64,000 nucleotides of DNA from Amborella trichopoda (Eukaryota > Streptophyta > Magnoliopsida > Amborellales > Amborellaceae), in assembly GCF_000471905.2 (NCBI RefSeq), contig NW_006499364.1, positions 6,599,091 to 6,663,090 of the forward strand, given 5' to 3'. Below are positions 21,816 to 32,514 of the stretch, one piece after another. Under the pieces are notes generated by a model that saw only the letters and a list, made by a program, of their open reading frames with translations, was not told the DNA's origin and made no database searches. A program made the position numbers and the translations under genes. Within the stretch, counting starts at the first letter, position 1. The number at the start of each line of letters is the position of its first letter.

Positions 21816-22242
21816 CCATATACTTTCCCAAAAATTACGAATTTCACAGAGAAAATTCTCTGATTATAATGCAAATAGTCTAAAAAGTGACTATCAATTA
21901 TATTTTATGGCCTTATATTAAGTCCCTTAGATATTAAAATAGACATACCAACTCTCTGAGGATGCTATGGGCCGATGGGATTATATCCCAGAGTTACGCC
22001 GACATATATCAATTAAATGGTGGGATAGTTACAAAAATAATTCCCTGGACCTTGACAAGATTTGCATGAAAATAATACCATCCTCCTCACCAACTTCTGA
22101 TATGAGTTTTTCCAAATATATTACATTAATGCAACATAAAAACCCTACACTATCAAAAGCTGAGGTTAGAAAGAAGCTACTGTTGGACCTAGAAGAAGAT
22201 GAAGTAAAAATGCCTACTCCATTAAAAGACGAAGAAATATAA
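21816..22242 (+). pseudogene. ORF2 C-terminal part, copy 2
   Basis: Open from 21967 with WDYIPELRRHISIKWWDSYKN, then YITLMQHKNPTLSKAEVRKKLL and an acidic tail. The frame ends at 22242, and in this copy the C-terminus is better kept than in copy 1. Confidence 0.65.
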
Positions 22243-22870
22243 GACTATTTTCAGTTAAACGTCGATGACTGTGCAAGGATTATCTTCTCCCCACTAAATT
22301 GTGGGTAAAAACAAGGGACGGTACGATTCCATAAACCCACTTAGGACACGTATCCCAAAATCAAACTACCACCGACAAAAGGAGTACTATTGCAACCAAT
22401 CAATCATCTGCAGTAAAAAGGAGCATTATCGCCACCAATCACTGTAGATGAATATTACTTTTATCAGAACTTTAACTTTTGATTTGTTGAAAGGGCATCT
22501 TACTTTCGGTGCAGATTTTAATTCTTTAATGTCCGACCTCCCTCCTCTATAGAAGGAGGCGAGACCCAAAGGGACAAGCACGTGAAGATGAATCTTGGGA
22601 GTTTTCTGTCTTAGTTTGCTGCCTTTAGGTTGGGTGTTTAATTCTGAGCGTTTGGTTTTGAGTGATTTGTTCTAGGTGTGAGCTTTGCTTGATTCTTCTG
22701 TCTGAGTCTTCTGAAGAAGAGGAGCCACACTGATATAATACTGTCTCTTTGAGTCTATCTATGTAAGTGCCTAACCTTGTCAAATATTAAGTAATTGTTC
22801 TCTGTGCATTCTATCTTACGTGCTTTCTATCTTAAGTACTTTTTATCTTAATAAATTCTTATTATTAGTC
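22243..22870 (+). promoter_or_regulatory. Viral promoter and leader with poly(A) signal, end of cluster 1
   Basis: The G-box-like GGACACGTATCC lies at 22344-22355. A TATA-like ctctatagaaggaggcg lies near 22550. Leader-type sequence follows, with AATAAA at 22850-22855 about 300 bp downstream, as in caulimovirids where the poly(A) signal sits in the leader. No primer-binding site follows: sequence passes into the MITE arm after tatatata near 22890. Confidence 0.6.
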
Positions 22871-23078
22871 TCTTCCACTACTTTGGTATATATAGGTATA
22901 ACAAAAACGTCTTCTCAATGCCTATAAGTGAAAATGAATAATGATTTCACCTACCCTCTTCACCGTCCAAAATTCATCGCACTGTCACTATTGTTCAATA
23001 ATATTTCACTTCAAATATTTTTCTACAAATCAAAATTATCTGAAATTTGGAGTGTCTGTACATATTAGTGAGGTGCAC
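22871..23078 (-). mobile_element. Right half of the split MITE-like repeat (family P)
   Basis: The reverse complement of this stretch matches 1-296, including the phrase read on the minus strand as gcgatgaattttggacggtg. Near the viral border the two arms still align (tataggcgttgtg on the left, tataggcattgag in reverse complement on the right). They are thus two halves of one element. Confidence 0.6.
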
Positions 23079-23463
23079 CTAATAAAAATATATAAAAATA
23101 ATAATTCGTGAAAAAAAATTTGACCAAAATACCCCCGAAACTTCTTGGGGGTATTTTGGTCATTTTTTCATGTAAATTATTTTTTTTGATATTTTTCATA
23201 GATTCGGATATATTTTTATAAACACACGCTCCAAATTTTAAGTAATTTGGATTTGTAGAAACAAAATGAAAATTAAAACACTACCAGACAATCGTGACCG
23301 TGCGATGAACTTTGGACGGTGATGAGGGTAGACGAAATCACTGACTGTCCAAAGTTCATCGCACGGTCATGATTTCTCGATAGTGTTTTAATTTTCATTT
23401 TTTTCTATAAATCTAAATTACTTGAAATTTGGAGTGTGTGTACTTATTAGTGATGCACACTTA
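23066..23463. mobile_element. Complete palindromic MITE-like element (family P)
   Basis: The arms 23066-23335 and 23340-23463 are largely inverted copies meeting at gatgagggtagacgaaatcactg. A small hairpin (accaaaatacccccgaaac, then its complement) lies at about 23120-23158. Ends share the phrase aggtgcacctaat. It is about 400 bp with no coding frame. Confidence 0.65.
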
Positions 23464-23715
23464 ATAAAAATATGAAAACAATAATTCCTAAAATATAAAT
23501 TGACCAAAATACCCCCATAAATTTATGGTGGTATTTTGATCAATTTATATTTTATGAATTATTTTTTTAATATTTTTATTTGGTACGCTTCACTAATATG
23601 TATACACGCTTCAAATTTTAGATCACTTTGATTAGTAAAAAAAATGAACAATGAAACACTACCGGACAACTGTGATCGTATGATGAAGTTTGGATGGTGA
23701 TGAGGGTAGGTGAAA
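23452..23715 (+). mobile_element. Left half of a third family P element, running into the gap
   Basis: Same order as 1-296 and 23066-23335. It is cut by the N run at 23716. Confidence 0.55.
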
Positions 23716-24702
23716 NNNNNNNNNNNNNNNNNNNNNNNNNNNNNNNNNNNNNNNNNNNNNNNNNNNNNNNNNNNNNNNNNNNNNNNNNNNNNNNNNNNNN
23801 NNNNNNNNNNNNNNNNNNNNNNNNNNNNNNNNNNNNNNNNNNNNNNNNNNNNNNNNNNNNNNNNNNNNNNNNNNNNNNNNNNNNNNNNNNNNNNNNNNNN
23901 NNNNNNNNNNNNNNNNNNNNNNNNNNNNNNNNNNNNNNNNNNNNNNNNNNNNNNNNNNNNNNNNNNNNNNNNNNNNNNNNNNNNNNNNNNNNNNNNNNNN
24001 NNNNNNNNNNNNNNNNNNNNNNNNNNNNNNNNNNNNNNNNNNNNNNNNNNNNNNNNNNNNNNNNNNNNNNNNNNNNNNNNNNNNNNNNNNNNNNNNNNNN
24101 NNNNNNNNNNNNNNNNNNNNNNNNNNNNNNNNNNNNNNNNNNNNNNNNNNNNNNNNNNNNNNNNNNNNNNNNNNNNNNNNNNNNNNNNNNNNNNNNNNNN
24201 NNNNNNNNNNNNNNNNNNNNNNNNNNNNNNNNNNNNNNNNNNNNNNNNNNNNNNNNNNNNNNNNNNNNNNNNNNNNNNNNNNNNNNNNNNNNNNNNNNNN
24301 NNNNNNNNNNNNNNNNNNNNNNNNNNNNNNNNNNNNNNNNNNNNNNNNNNNNNNNNNNNNNNNNNNNNNNNNNNNNNNNNNNNNNNNNNNNNNNNNNNNN
24401 NNNNNNNNNNNNNNNNNNNNNNNNNNNNNNNNNNNNNNNNNNNNNNNNNNNNNNNNNNNNNNNNNNNNNNNNNNNNNNNNNNNNNNNNNNNNNNNNNNNN
24501 NNNNNNNNNNNNNNNNNNNNNNNNNNNNNNNNNNNNNNNNNNNNNNNNNNNNNNNNNNNNNNNNNNNNNNNNNNNNNNNNNNNNNNNNNNNNNNNNNNNN
24601 NNNNNNNNNNNNNNNNNNNNNNNNNNNNNNNNNNNNNNNNNNNNNNNNNNNNNNNNNNNNNNNNNNNNNNNNNNNNNNNNNNNNNNNNNNNNNNNNNNNN
24701 NN
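23716..24702. other. Assembly gap (987 N)
   Basis: Unsequenced. Frames reported through it are meaningless. Confidence 1.
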
Positions 24703-24882
24703 TTTAATATTTATGTTGGTAGAACCATTGATATTGAACAACATATTGAATAATATGGGATCATATTGATATGAAAATTAATTATTAACGAATATATTAG
24801 ATATAACCATAAATAATAATTAGTTAACAACATATTAAATAATAATAAGTTAACCACATATTAAATTTATACATTAAATTTA
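24703..24882. other. AT-rich DNA without recognised feature
   Basis: Short repeats of the type aacatattaaataataa are seen. There is no gene-like frame. Confidence 0.6.
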
Positions 24883-25040
24883 GGGAAAATATCTCCATAG
24901 GCCCCATTTCAACTTTCATTTCTTCTTAAACCCAAAATTTCAAAACCTATTTTCTTCCCCGCCAAATAACTTTATCTATTTTTATTCCAACTTTTAAGTC
25001 AAACAAATTTAAAAAAGACATTTTTCTAACTCTCTCTCTC
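24883..25040 (+). repeat. Left end of a long inverted repeat (possible Pack-MULE end)
   Basis: The blocks ttcaactttcatttct, aaaacctatttt (18 bp later in both arms) and caaacaaatttaaaaaagac recur in reverse complement at 32515-32690. Together with CT-rich DNA just inside both ends this looks like a long terminal inverted repeat. Target duplication could not be defined. Confidence 0.45.
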
Positions 25041-25959
25041 TCCTCATGTGTTTCAATCTCTCTCCTCACATATTTTTCTCTCTAGACAATCCACATTTAG
25101 GAGCTTAGACTCTCTCTCTTCGCCCTCCTCTATCTCTTTGAAAGAGTGTTTAGAAGCTTAATTCAATACTTCTCTCTTTAGACTGTCCTGAGAAGCTATC
25201 TTTCTTCCTCTCTCTTTCTGCAACCCATTTCTTTTCAGCTCAACAATGGTGGAAGCTGGGAGATTGTAGAGAAAATGGGCCACCTCATGCCTAGTTAGGT
25301 GCCTCGATCTCGCCCTCCGTATCTCAGGTCTCGAGGGAACCTGGGACTTGAGATCGCTCTCTCGGGAACCTTGCTAAAAAACAAGGGCAGGTTGACCAAT
25401 CGATGAGAGAGACCAATCGATGAGAGAGGAATTTAAGGTGGGTTCGAGACTTACTCAGGTTGGCTCATGTGGGCGCCCTCTTAGAACACGAAGAAAGCCC
25501 CTCAGTCATAAAACTGGTCTGGAATCGGCTCCCTTGGCTTATATTCTCATGTTTATGCAATCACACACATATGGCAAATGTTACAAGACAAGTGGGTCAA
25601 GGGACCCCACCTTTCCTTGGGGAATGTACACAGACGTGCAAATTCAAAAAGAGGAAGAGAAGAATGAGAGAAGAAATATTGGGGTTAGAAGAATTTGATC
25701 AGACGGTGAGACCGACACAGTGATTAAACTAGTAAGTAATTGACCCGACGTGGCAGTAAAACAGGCTCGGTAACTCAGACCGACTCAACAGAATTACTAC
25801 TAGACGACAATACCAATACCGACTAGCTAGACACAATGGCTAGTCTGTCGTGGCGATAAAGCGGGCATAGTAACTTTGACCGCACAATGACATTACGGTC
25901 AAATGACATGACTACTATGGAAGACTAGTCTCGACCCCTCTTAATCAAACGAAAATAGA
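25041..25959. other. CT-rich tract then unrecognised sequence
   Basis: 25040-25240 is (CT)n-rich. 25240-25960 has short open frames (for example 25420-25698) without a family match known to me. It is probably degenerate repeat. Confidence 0.4.
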
Positions 25960-27110
25960 GATCAGAGAGAGAGAGAGGGAAAAGAAGAAGAATAAGAGAA
26001 GAGAAAGATAATAGAAAGAAGGGGAGGAAGAGAAGGAAAGGAGAAGAAGAGCGTGAGAGAGGATAAAAGGAAAAGAAAAGGTAAAGACAGACATAGTCGA
26101 CAATGAGAGAAGGAGAGAGAAAACTTAGACGGCGTTGTATCCCCACCGGCTGTGACGAATAGGGAGAACAAAGAAAAGACACATGTGACGATGCACTTCT
26201 GCCGACTGTGACAGAAGGAAGGGGAGAGATGACACGAGAGGTGCTGAGCCTTCGTCGGTTGTGTTAGAAGAAGAAGAAAGAGAAGACATAGACGGCATTG
26301 AGTCTTTGCTTGCTGTGGTCGAAGAAGAAGAAAGAGAAGACATGAACGACACTAAGCGTTCGTCGGCTATGTTAGAAGAAGAAGAAGAAAGAGAAGACAC
26401 ATGCGTCACTAAGCCTTCGTCGGCTGTGTTAGAAGAAGAAGAAAGAGAAGACATAGGTGGCGCTAAGCCTTCGCCGGCTGTGTTAGAAGAAGAAAGGAAA
26501 GAAGACACAAGCGACACCGAGCCTCGCCGGCTGTGTTAGAAGAAGAAGAAAGAGATAGAGCACAGACGGCAATGGACTTTGCCATCTGGGACATAAGAGA
26601 GACAAAAGCGAGAACACAGATGGCAATGGACTTCACCGTCTGGGACACAAGAGAGATGAAAGTGAGAACACAGACGACAATGGACTTCACCGTCTGCGAC
26701 ATAAGAGAGACAAGAGAGTTTTGACAGAGGCCCATCCCGCCATCCAAGTTAAGGCCCGGCTCACTGTTTGTATCTCAAAAACAGGAAAACATTACACCCA
26801 ACCACAGGTCCACCATGGGTGAATAGAGAAAAGAAAGAAGAGCAGGAAAAGAGAGACATGATAGACCAGAGGAGAAAGAGATAAAGATGAAAGTAGGAGG
26901 GAGAAAGGGGGAGATAGAGATGGGAGAGAAAAGAAAAGAGAGAAAGAGAGAGATAGAGATGAGAGATAAAAGAGGAGATAGAAAGACAGATATAGAGCTA
27001 AGAGAGAGACATAGATGAGAGAGAAAAGAGGAGAGAGAGAGAATTACTTTCTTGAGGGGTATCGACCCTTTTCTTTTCTCTCCTCTCTCTCTCTCCAAGA
27101 TGCACCCACG
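25960..27110. repeat. GA-rich (polypurine) region
   Basis: More than 1 kb dominated by gaga/aaga on the plus strand, containing the 54-bp minisatellite. Long open frames on both strands are an effect of low complexity and repeat period, not evidence for a gene. Confidence 0.75.
26255..26720. repeat. 54-bp minisatellite
   Basis: The first array has units starting at 26261, 26315, 26369, 26426, 26480 and 26533 (gtgttagaagaagaag, then a variable ggcact-like middle, then gccttcgtcggct). The second array keeps a 54-bp period with a different unit (cacagacggcaatggactt at 26561, 26615 and 26669). Because 54 is a multiple of three, both strands stay open with 18-residue repeats. Confidence 0.9.
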
Positions 27111-28480
27111 AACTTAAGCGAGAATTGAAAGCTTTATTGATCAATGTGTAAAAGAATCGAAGGTTGTTTACAATTGGGTTTTGCATGTTCATATAGAATT
27201 GGGCCCAAACATGAGTGGATGCCCAAAAACTAGCCTAATTGATGATACAATTATTTTGAATTAAAGAAAATTAAGAAAATAGGGTACAAAAGGACTGTTT
27301 TGCCCCTGTCAAACAATAGATGGATTTTCAAAACAGTCCCTACTGCTGCTTGAGAACTTGCGTATTCTTTCATGGCTGATCTAGGGTTACTCTAATGCCC
27401 GTTTGATCTAAAGATGATTGTTTTATTGTAGGGTTTGGAATGATGATCAATTTGATACCAACTTCGAGCCATGGATTGTGTTTTAGGTCACGATCATGAG
27501 ACTTGAAATTTGGATGAATCTTGAAAACTTCGGATCGATAGTGTGCTCGTTCCTTGATGTTTTTCTTCAGTTTCTTCGTTATAGTACATTGAGCATGCCG
27601 TCACGGTCATGTGGCAACAAACGGGACGTGATTTGGAGCATGAATGAAGATTTCACAACTTTTGGGTTTTGGCCGAAATCTAGAATCCGGCTGTCGCAAT
27701 TTACAGTCACTTCGTTGCATTCGTGTGAAAAATCCAATCGTTCATCATGTACGGAGTTTGGACCAATGATAGCCCTATACCTTACAAACATGATGGAATT
27801 AGTTTTGCATCAATCTGATGCGCAAGCGCCGTGATTTGGACGCTCGAGCAAGACGTATTGCTGCTAAGTTTTCTGCAACTTCTTCACAGATCAACAACTT
27901 CTTTCTAGCTTTTCTCCTTATTCGGATGTCATCACGGGGCGTACCACATATCGAAACGCTCGTCTTGATTATGATCCAACTCGAGACAGGTGAGATAAGG
28001 GCCCCGAAAGTCACTGCATGTGACTGTGAAACAGTCTATTTTAATGGTGCTTTGGTGCAGGGTGGCCACACGGGAATAGTGTGCGGCTCCTTTTGTTTCA
28101 ATATTTTACTCATAACTTTGTCCTAGAGTGTCCAATTGCGCCAAAACTTGACCCATAGGAGTTTTCAACCATGCTAGATCCAATGGCGGTAGTCCCACAA
28201 CTATTTGATGTACCAAAAATATAGTTCTAGCTGTAAAGGTGCGTTTCAGGGGGCTAGATGCCATTTTTCTGAAATTGTTTCTTTGTGTTCACTACCTTAG
28301 ACATGTCAGATTGCGACGAAACTTGGCAGGTGACCTTTTGGAGTACTTATGAAGCTCTTGGCCAATTATTGGGCCATTACGAGACTGTCATAATTTCTAC
28401 TATTTTGTCAGGCTTTATTGACCGGCTTCCTCTTTATTCCACATTAGGGACCAAGGTGCTGAAAAATGTGTTCAAACAGT
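27111..28480. other. Unrecognised sequence upstream of the BRI1-like fragment
   Basis: Contains short open frames at 27496-27834 and 27818-28126 with no recognised product. Related phrases ttgcgccaaaacttgaccc (28137) and ttgcgacgaaacttggca (28312) suggest an old internal duplication. It may be captured flank or repeat. Confidence 0.35.
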
Positions 28481-28492
28481 GCCGTCAAGCTT

Positions 28493-28553
28493 CATGATGG
28501 AGCTCTACTTCATCATCACCATCTTATCCACCATTGCAGTACCAGAGGCATTT
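28493..28553 (+). pseudogene. BRI1-like gene fragment, signal-peptide part
   Basis: A start ATG-ATG is followed by about 20 codons of hydrophobic sequence (MELYFIITILSTIAVPEAF), a plausible secretion signal. The frame is cut at 28553 by the solo LTR. When the LTR and one copy of the 5-bp duplication are left out of account, this frame continues directly into 31618, giving the usual order of a brassinosteroid receptor: signal peptide, then SSKDALQLLSFK. So the two parts were one coding sequence before insertion. Confidence 0.7.
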
Positions 28554-31500
28554 TGTAAGGACCCAAACTTTCTCGAGGTGTTAACGGTAAGTACACGGCT
28601 AAGCGCGGGTAGGAAAATGCGTGTAGGTGGATGCGCATTAGAGCACACGCGCAGGAAGACGAGTCCACAAAGAGTGTGGGCCGAGGTGAGCGCAGGTGGA
28701 TGAGTGCGTGCAAAGAGAGCACAAATAATATAATGCGTTGTTGGGCTTCGAGGTGCGCAGAAGGCCATTGTGCTTTTGTGCGCAAGTGGATTGGAGTGAT
28801 GTTGAGCGCGGATGGATATTGCGCCCTGAAGAGCACAGATGGATGGACCCACGTTGAGAGCGAGGGCAGATGAGTTCGCTGCTGGGAGCGCGGGCGGTTG
28901 TGTGCGTCGCTGGGCACAGGTGGTGTACGGTAGTCCAGGGAAACTTCTTCTCTCTCTCTCTCTCTCCATGAATGTGTACTATGTGGCACAGGCATGCTTC
29001 AGCCCTTGATGATGTCTCCCATGCTTGTTCCCTCTCTCTCCTCATGCATGCCTCTTGTGTGCCACTTGTCATTTGCATGTTGTCACTCCTTCCCTTCACA
29101 CCCATCCACTGGGTTTGCTCTCTCTCTCTACTCCTTGCTCTCTCTCACCCATATTCTCCCTCTCTAGCCTTAAGACCTTAAGGCTTTAAGATCTCTTCTA
29201 GCCTTTAGCCCTTGAGCTTGATCCCATCCTTTGGAGCTTGACATTTGAAGTGAAACCTGTGTAGAGCACTTTAGAGTTCCATTTAGTACTGTAAGTGGAT
29301 CTGGTTTCCTTGTTTTCATGCTTATGATTGATGCATGTTTACTTAGTTTATCATAGTATGAAATTCAAGTATGAATATGGATGTGATTATGAATGCGTAT
29401 ATATGTTTATGAAATCGTGTTAGAATATGCTATGTTTTTCAGAACTGTGACTCCCATTTGTGAAATCATTTGAGTATCGTAAATATCTCTTTTGAATATG
29501 AAATTTTGTGGGAAAGTACATCCTTTGAATCTTTTTTAAAATGGAAAAGACCGCTTGTCAATACCTCATTTGGTTTGAAAGTTATTAGCCATTTTCTTAA
29601 GCATGCCAGATTTGTGAAATAAAATTCCAAGGACTTTACGTGTTATTGTGTGGAGCTAAAATATATCAAAATGAAGTCAAACCACTTATAAATGAAAGAT
29701 AAATAAGTTTATTTGAAAAATAGTTTTGGAATCATGATAAAATTCCTTGTGGTTTGAAAGTTATGCCCATTTTTCTATGAGAATGTCATATTAGATTTTC
29801 TGCTGTGAAGACATTAACTTTATTAAAAACACCAAATAATTTGATAAGCATTAAGCCAAAATCTGGACCCCCTTTACGAAAGTTGTGCTTTTATAAGCCT
29901 AAATTATTATGAAAGTGGTCTCAGGTCCAAATGATTTTTGAATTTCATGATATGCCTTTAACGGTGGATTGTGTTCACTGTGAAAAACCAGCAAAATAAT
30001 ATGAAGATGTCTTTTGAGCTAATGAGCCTGATGATATATAGTATGCTTTGGATATATTGTTGTTTCATATGAAATTGTCTCTGTTATGATATATCTGCGT
30101 GAAAGCATGCTCTGTTAAGAAATGATTGAATGACAATGAGGCATATTCAATTATGAAATGAATGTATGCTTTGTTATGATATGAATGCATGTAGTAACAA
30201 ATGTTATGTTATGATATGATATGCACATGCTCTGATATGATATGTATATGATTTGGTATGAAATGCAAGCATGCTCTGTGATGAAATGATATGTGAGATG
30301 CGGCACTATACAACAGGTCATCAGTTGGTAATGTAATATGATACGATAAGAAAAATGTATGAGGCACTACGCAACGAGTCATCCGTTGGTAGTGTAATGT
30401 GATATGATAAGAAATGTGTGAAGCACTATGCAATGGATTATTTATTGGTAGTGTAATATGATATGATAAGAAAGTTTTATGAGGCACTACGCAATGGGTT
30501 ATCTGTTAGTAGTGTAAGGTGATATGATAAGAATGTGATATGATGCACTACGTAACGGGTCATTCGTTGGTAGTGTAATGTGATATGATAAGAAAGTTGT
30601 GCCGACAGTTGAGATCTTTCCCTGATTCCCGATGATATGAAGGGAGTTAAGTGTGAGTCACATGAGAGCACCGCGCCCCCCAATATATGCCTATGACACT
30701 ATGCAACGGGTCATCCGTTGGTGGTGTAACACCCTCCAGCTATAGGACAAATGATGGTCATGTCTTGTAAGGCCTCCGCCTATCAAAGCTCCAAAGCGCG
30801 TTGGAGATTGTGTGTGTGTACGTGAAGGCATTACGAAATGGGTCATCCATTTATGGTGTTTTTTGTCTTGAGTGATGATAGAAGTCCTAAGCAATGGGAT
30901 TGGCTTGGCCTTATGGATAGGGCTTCTACTTTTGGAGTAGGTGATATTAAGATTGTTTATGCTTGATATATATATGCTTTGTGTTGATTTGTTTTAATGC
31001 CCATGCTTGAATGATATGATATATGATTTGTTATTGCTCCACCATGAAAGAAATCACTCACGACACGTTGCTAAATATAATTATGATACATGGCTCCATG
31101 TTTATAAGACTTGCATGAACCTTGAGTATGGTTATGAATTATTGTGTGTAGGAAGAAATGCCACCTTGATCTACTTACTGGACTTTATAGCTCACTCCTT
31201 TAACTTTCATCTATGTAGAGTGATAGCCCGCAGGATTGTGGACGTCCGGTTTGGTGATCGCGGCTGGCAGTTGAAGCCCCGTACTTCTTGTGGAAGTTTC
31301 TTTTTTAGTGTATGTTTTAGATGACAGTTTGACCATATAGTTCTCTTTGTATCGAAGCCATGTAATGTTGTTGGGCCTTAGACTCTTGTAATGCTTTGGA
31401 GCTTTTATATATTGTTTGGGACTTATTTGTCCAGCTCTTTGGTGGTTGTGTGTGGTTGGAGTTTTGTTTTTCTGTCGGGGTTTGCTTTGATTCCTTATTT

Positions 31501-31612
31501 TCAAAGCGTTGAGTGCACTCCCACCTGAGTGGCGTTCGCTACAATTGGTCGCGGACCCACACCCTATTGCCCTCCAGTTTGAGCTGTAGGGGATAGGGGC
31601 GGGGCTGTGACA
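28554..31612 (+). mobile_element. Solo LTR (3059 bp) inserted in the BRI1-like fragment
   Basis: Begins TGTAAGGACCC and ends GGGGCTGTGACA, the TG...CA termini of a plant LTR. The flanking 5 bp are catttt-side CATTT (28549-28553) and CATCT (31613-31617), a target duplication with one mismatch. No internal retrotransposon domains and no second LTR are seen, so recombination between LTRs is implied. The long LTR with internal tandem repeats resembles large Ty3-type LTRs, which is an inference. A CT-rich tract lies at 28940-29165. Confidence 0.8.
30300..30890. repeat. 60-bp tandem repeat inside the LTR
   Basis: The phrase cactacgcaacgggtcatcc, followed by a gttggtagtgtaat-like spacer and gatatgataagaa, starts at about 30304, 30365, 30424, 30486 and 30546. 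Two further isolated units lie at 30697 and 30829. Confidence 0.85.
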
Positions 31613-31617
31613 CATCT

Positions 31618-32449
31618 GTGGCTTCTGGTTCATCTAAAGACGCTTTGCAACTCCTCTCCTTCAAAGGTACAGGCCAAAACCCTTATCCCCTCCAAAAGTG
31701 GCGGCCAAATCAAGATCCTTGCTACTTTAATGGCGTTGCATGCAAAGATTCGAGAGTCTCCTCCATTGATCTAAGCAACCAGGCTCTGAGCACTGATTTC
31801 AAGAACGTTGCATCATTCCTGCTGAATTTAGAGAAGCTGAAGACTCTCTCTCTAAACTTCGCCAACATTAACGGCTCTTTCACTTTACAGCTGGTTTCTT
31901 CTTGCTCGAAGTCACTCACGGAACTTGATATCGCCGGAAATGGATTTTCCAGCGAGGTCCAGGCAATCTCCTTTCTCAGCTCCTATGAAAACCTCAAGGC
32001 CCTGAAACTCTCGAGAAACAGTCTCAGTTTTCTGGCGGCTGGAACATTTTCCGGCCGGTCAAGCCTTAAGTTTCAGAGCTTCTACCTCTCTTATAACCAG
32101 ATCTCTAGCTCCAGAATATTTTCATGGCTATTTGCCAGTGACTGTGGAACCCTAGAGTACCTTGACCTTAGAGGAAACAGAGTGGCTGGAAATGTGTCCG
32201 CAATTTTTCCGATTGCCCAAATTTAGAGTTTCTTGATCTTTCAGGGAACAACTTTTCAAGCGAGCTCCTTGCTTGAGGTTCCCCGACTCTAAAGAGTTGA
32301 GGGCCTTGACCTTAGAGGAAACAGAGTGGCTGGAAATGTGTCCGCAATTTTTTTCGATTGCCCAAATTTAGAGTTTCTTGATCTTTCAGGGAACAACTTT
32401 TCAAGCGAGCTCCTTGCTTCTGGTTCCCTGACTCTAAAGAGTTGAGGGA
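31618..32449 (+). pseudogene. BRI1-like leucine-rich-repeat receptor fragment
   Basis: BRI1 is the plasma-membrane brassinosteroid receptor kinase, about 1150-1200 residues and intronless. Here only the N-terminus is present: SSKDALQLLSFK, then the paired-cysteine cap (DPCYFNGVACKDSRVSSIDLSN), and about five LRRs (such as ALKLSRNSLSF and LEYLDLRGNRVAGN). The first frame stops at 32226. The last LRR is then repeated as a 144-bp duplication (32161-32304 and 32305-32449), and the second copy keeps the family frame (DCPNLEFLDLSGNNF) to a TGA. The island domain, transmembrane segment and kinase are absent. It is a truncated gene copy, probably captured by a mobile element. The alternative is a related LRR receptor (BRL type), but the N-terminal cap is closest to BRI1. 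Confidence 0.8.
32161..32449 (+). repeat. 144-bp tandem duplication in the BRI1-like fragment
   Basis: The units start at 32161 and 32305 with cttgaccttagaggaaacag and end with ctctaaagagttgaggg. They differ by a few bases, including the T-run length that sets the frame. Confidence 0.9.
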
Positions 32450-32514
32450 GACAAAGAGAGAGAGGGGTTTCGGAGGTTGATCGGGAGAGTGAAAGGGAAT
32501 CATGTCAAGAGAGA

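Larger units (their letters stand above)
18762..22450. repeat. Rearranged viral block, copy 2
   Basis: Same segment order and same junctions as 8064-11727. Here it is the direct continuation of plus-strand unit C. The promoter at the end is longer than in copy 1. Confidence 0.8.
317..22870. mobile_element. Endogenous caulimovirid cluster 1 (whole cluster)
   Basis: This is a mosaic of integrated plant pararetrovirus DNA in both orientations. From border to border it holds small debris (340-715), a minus-strand unit (1001-7545), a truncated MITE (7686-8060), a rearranged block (8064-11727), a plus-strand linker-AP-RT piece (11728-13425), a near-complete plus-strand unit (13690-20150), and the rest of a second copy of the rearranged block (to about 22450), followed by promoter and leader (to about 22870). 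The domain set MP, CP, CCHC finger, AP, RT, RNase H in one polyprotein frame plus a separate downstream ORF2 fits the Caulimoviridae. Florendovirus-like is the best guess at genus. There is no integrase domain and no LTR pair, which argues against a Ty3 retrotransposon. Every long frame is interrupted, so no piece looks able to express a full polyprotein. Confidence 0.85.

Noticed and set aside
317..22870. Ty3/Gypsy LTR retrotransposon as the source of the RT and RNase H
   Set aside because: No integrase, no LTR pair, presence of 30K-type movement protein blocks and a tRNA-Met site with a viral promoter arrangement fit Caulimoviridae better.
23659..24753. Long open frames across 23659-24753
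   Set aside because: They consist of translated N and have no meaning.
26125..26539. Serine-rich or glutamate-rich repeat protein gene
   Set aside because: Frames on both strands follow from the 54-bp period in GA-rich DNA; no start context, splice signals or similarity.
28505..29105. Overlapping minus-strand frames of 154-159 codons
   Set aside because: They cross the border of the solo LTR and have no recognisable domain; frames in GC-richer LTR DNA arise by chance.
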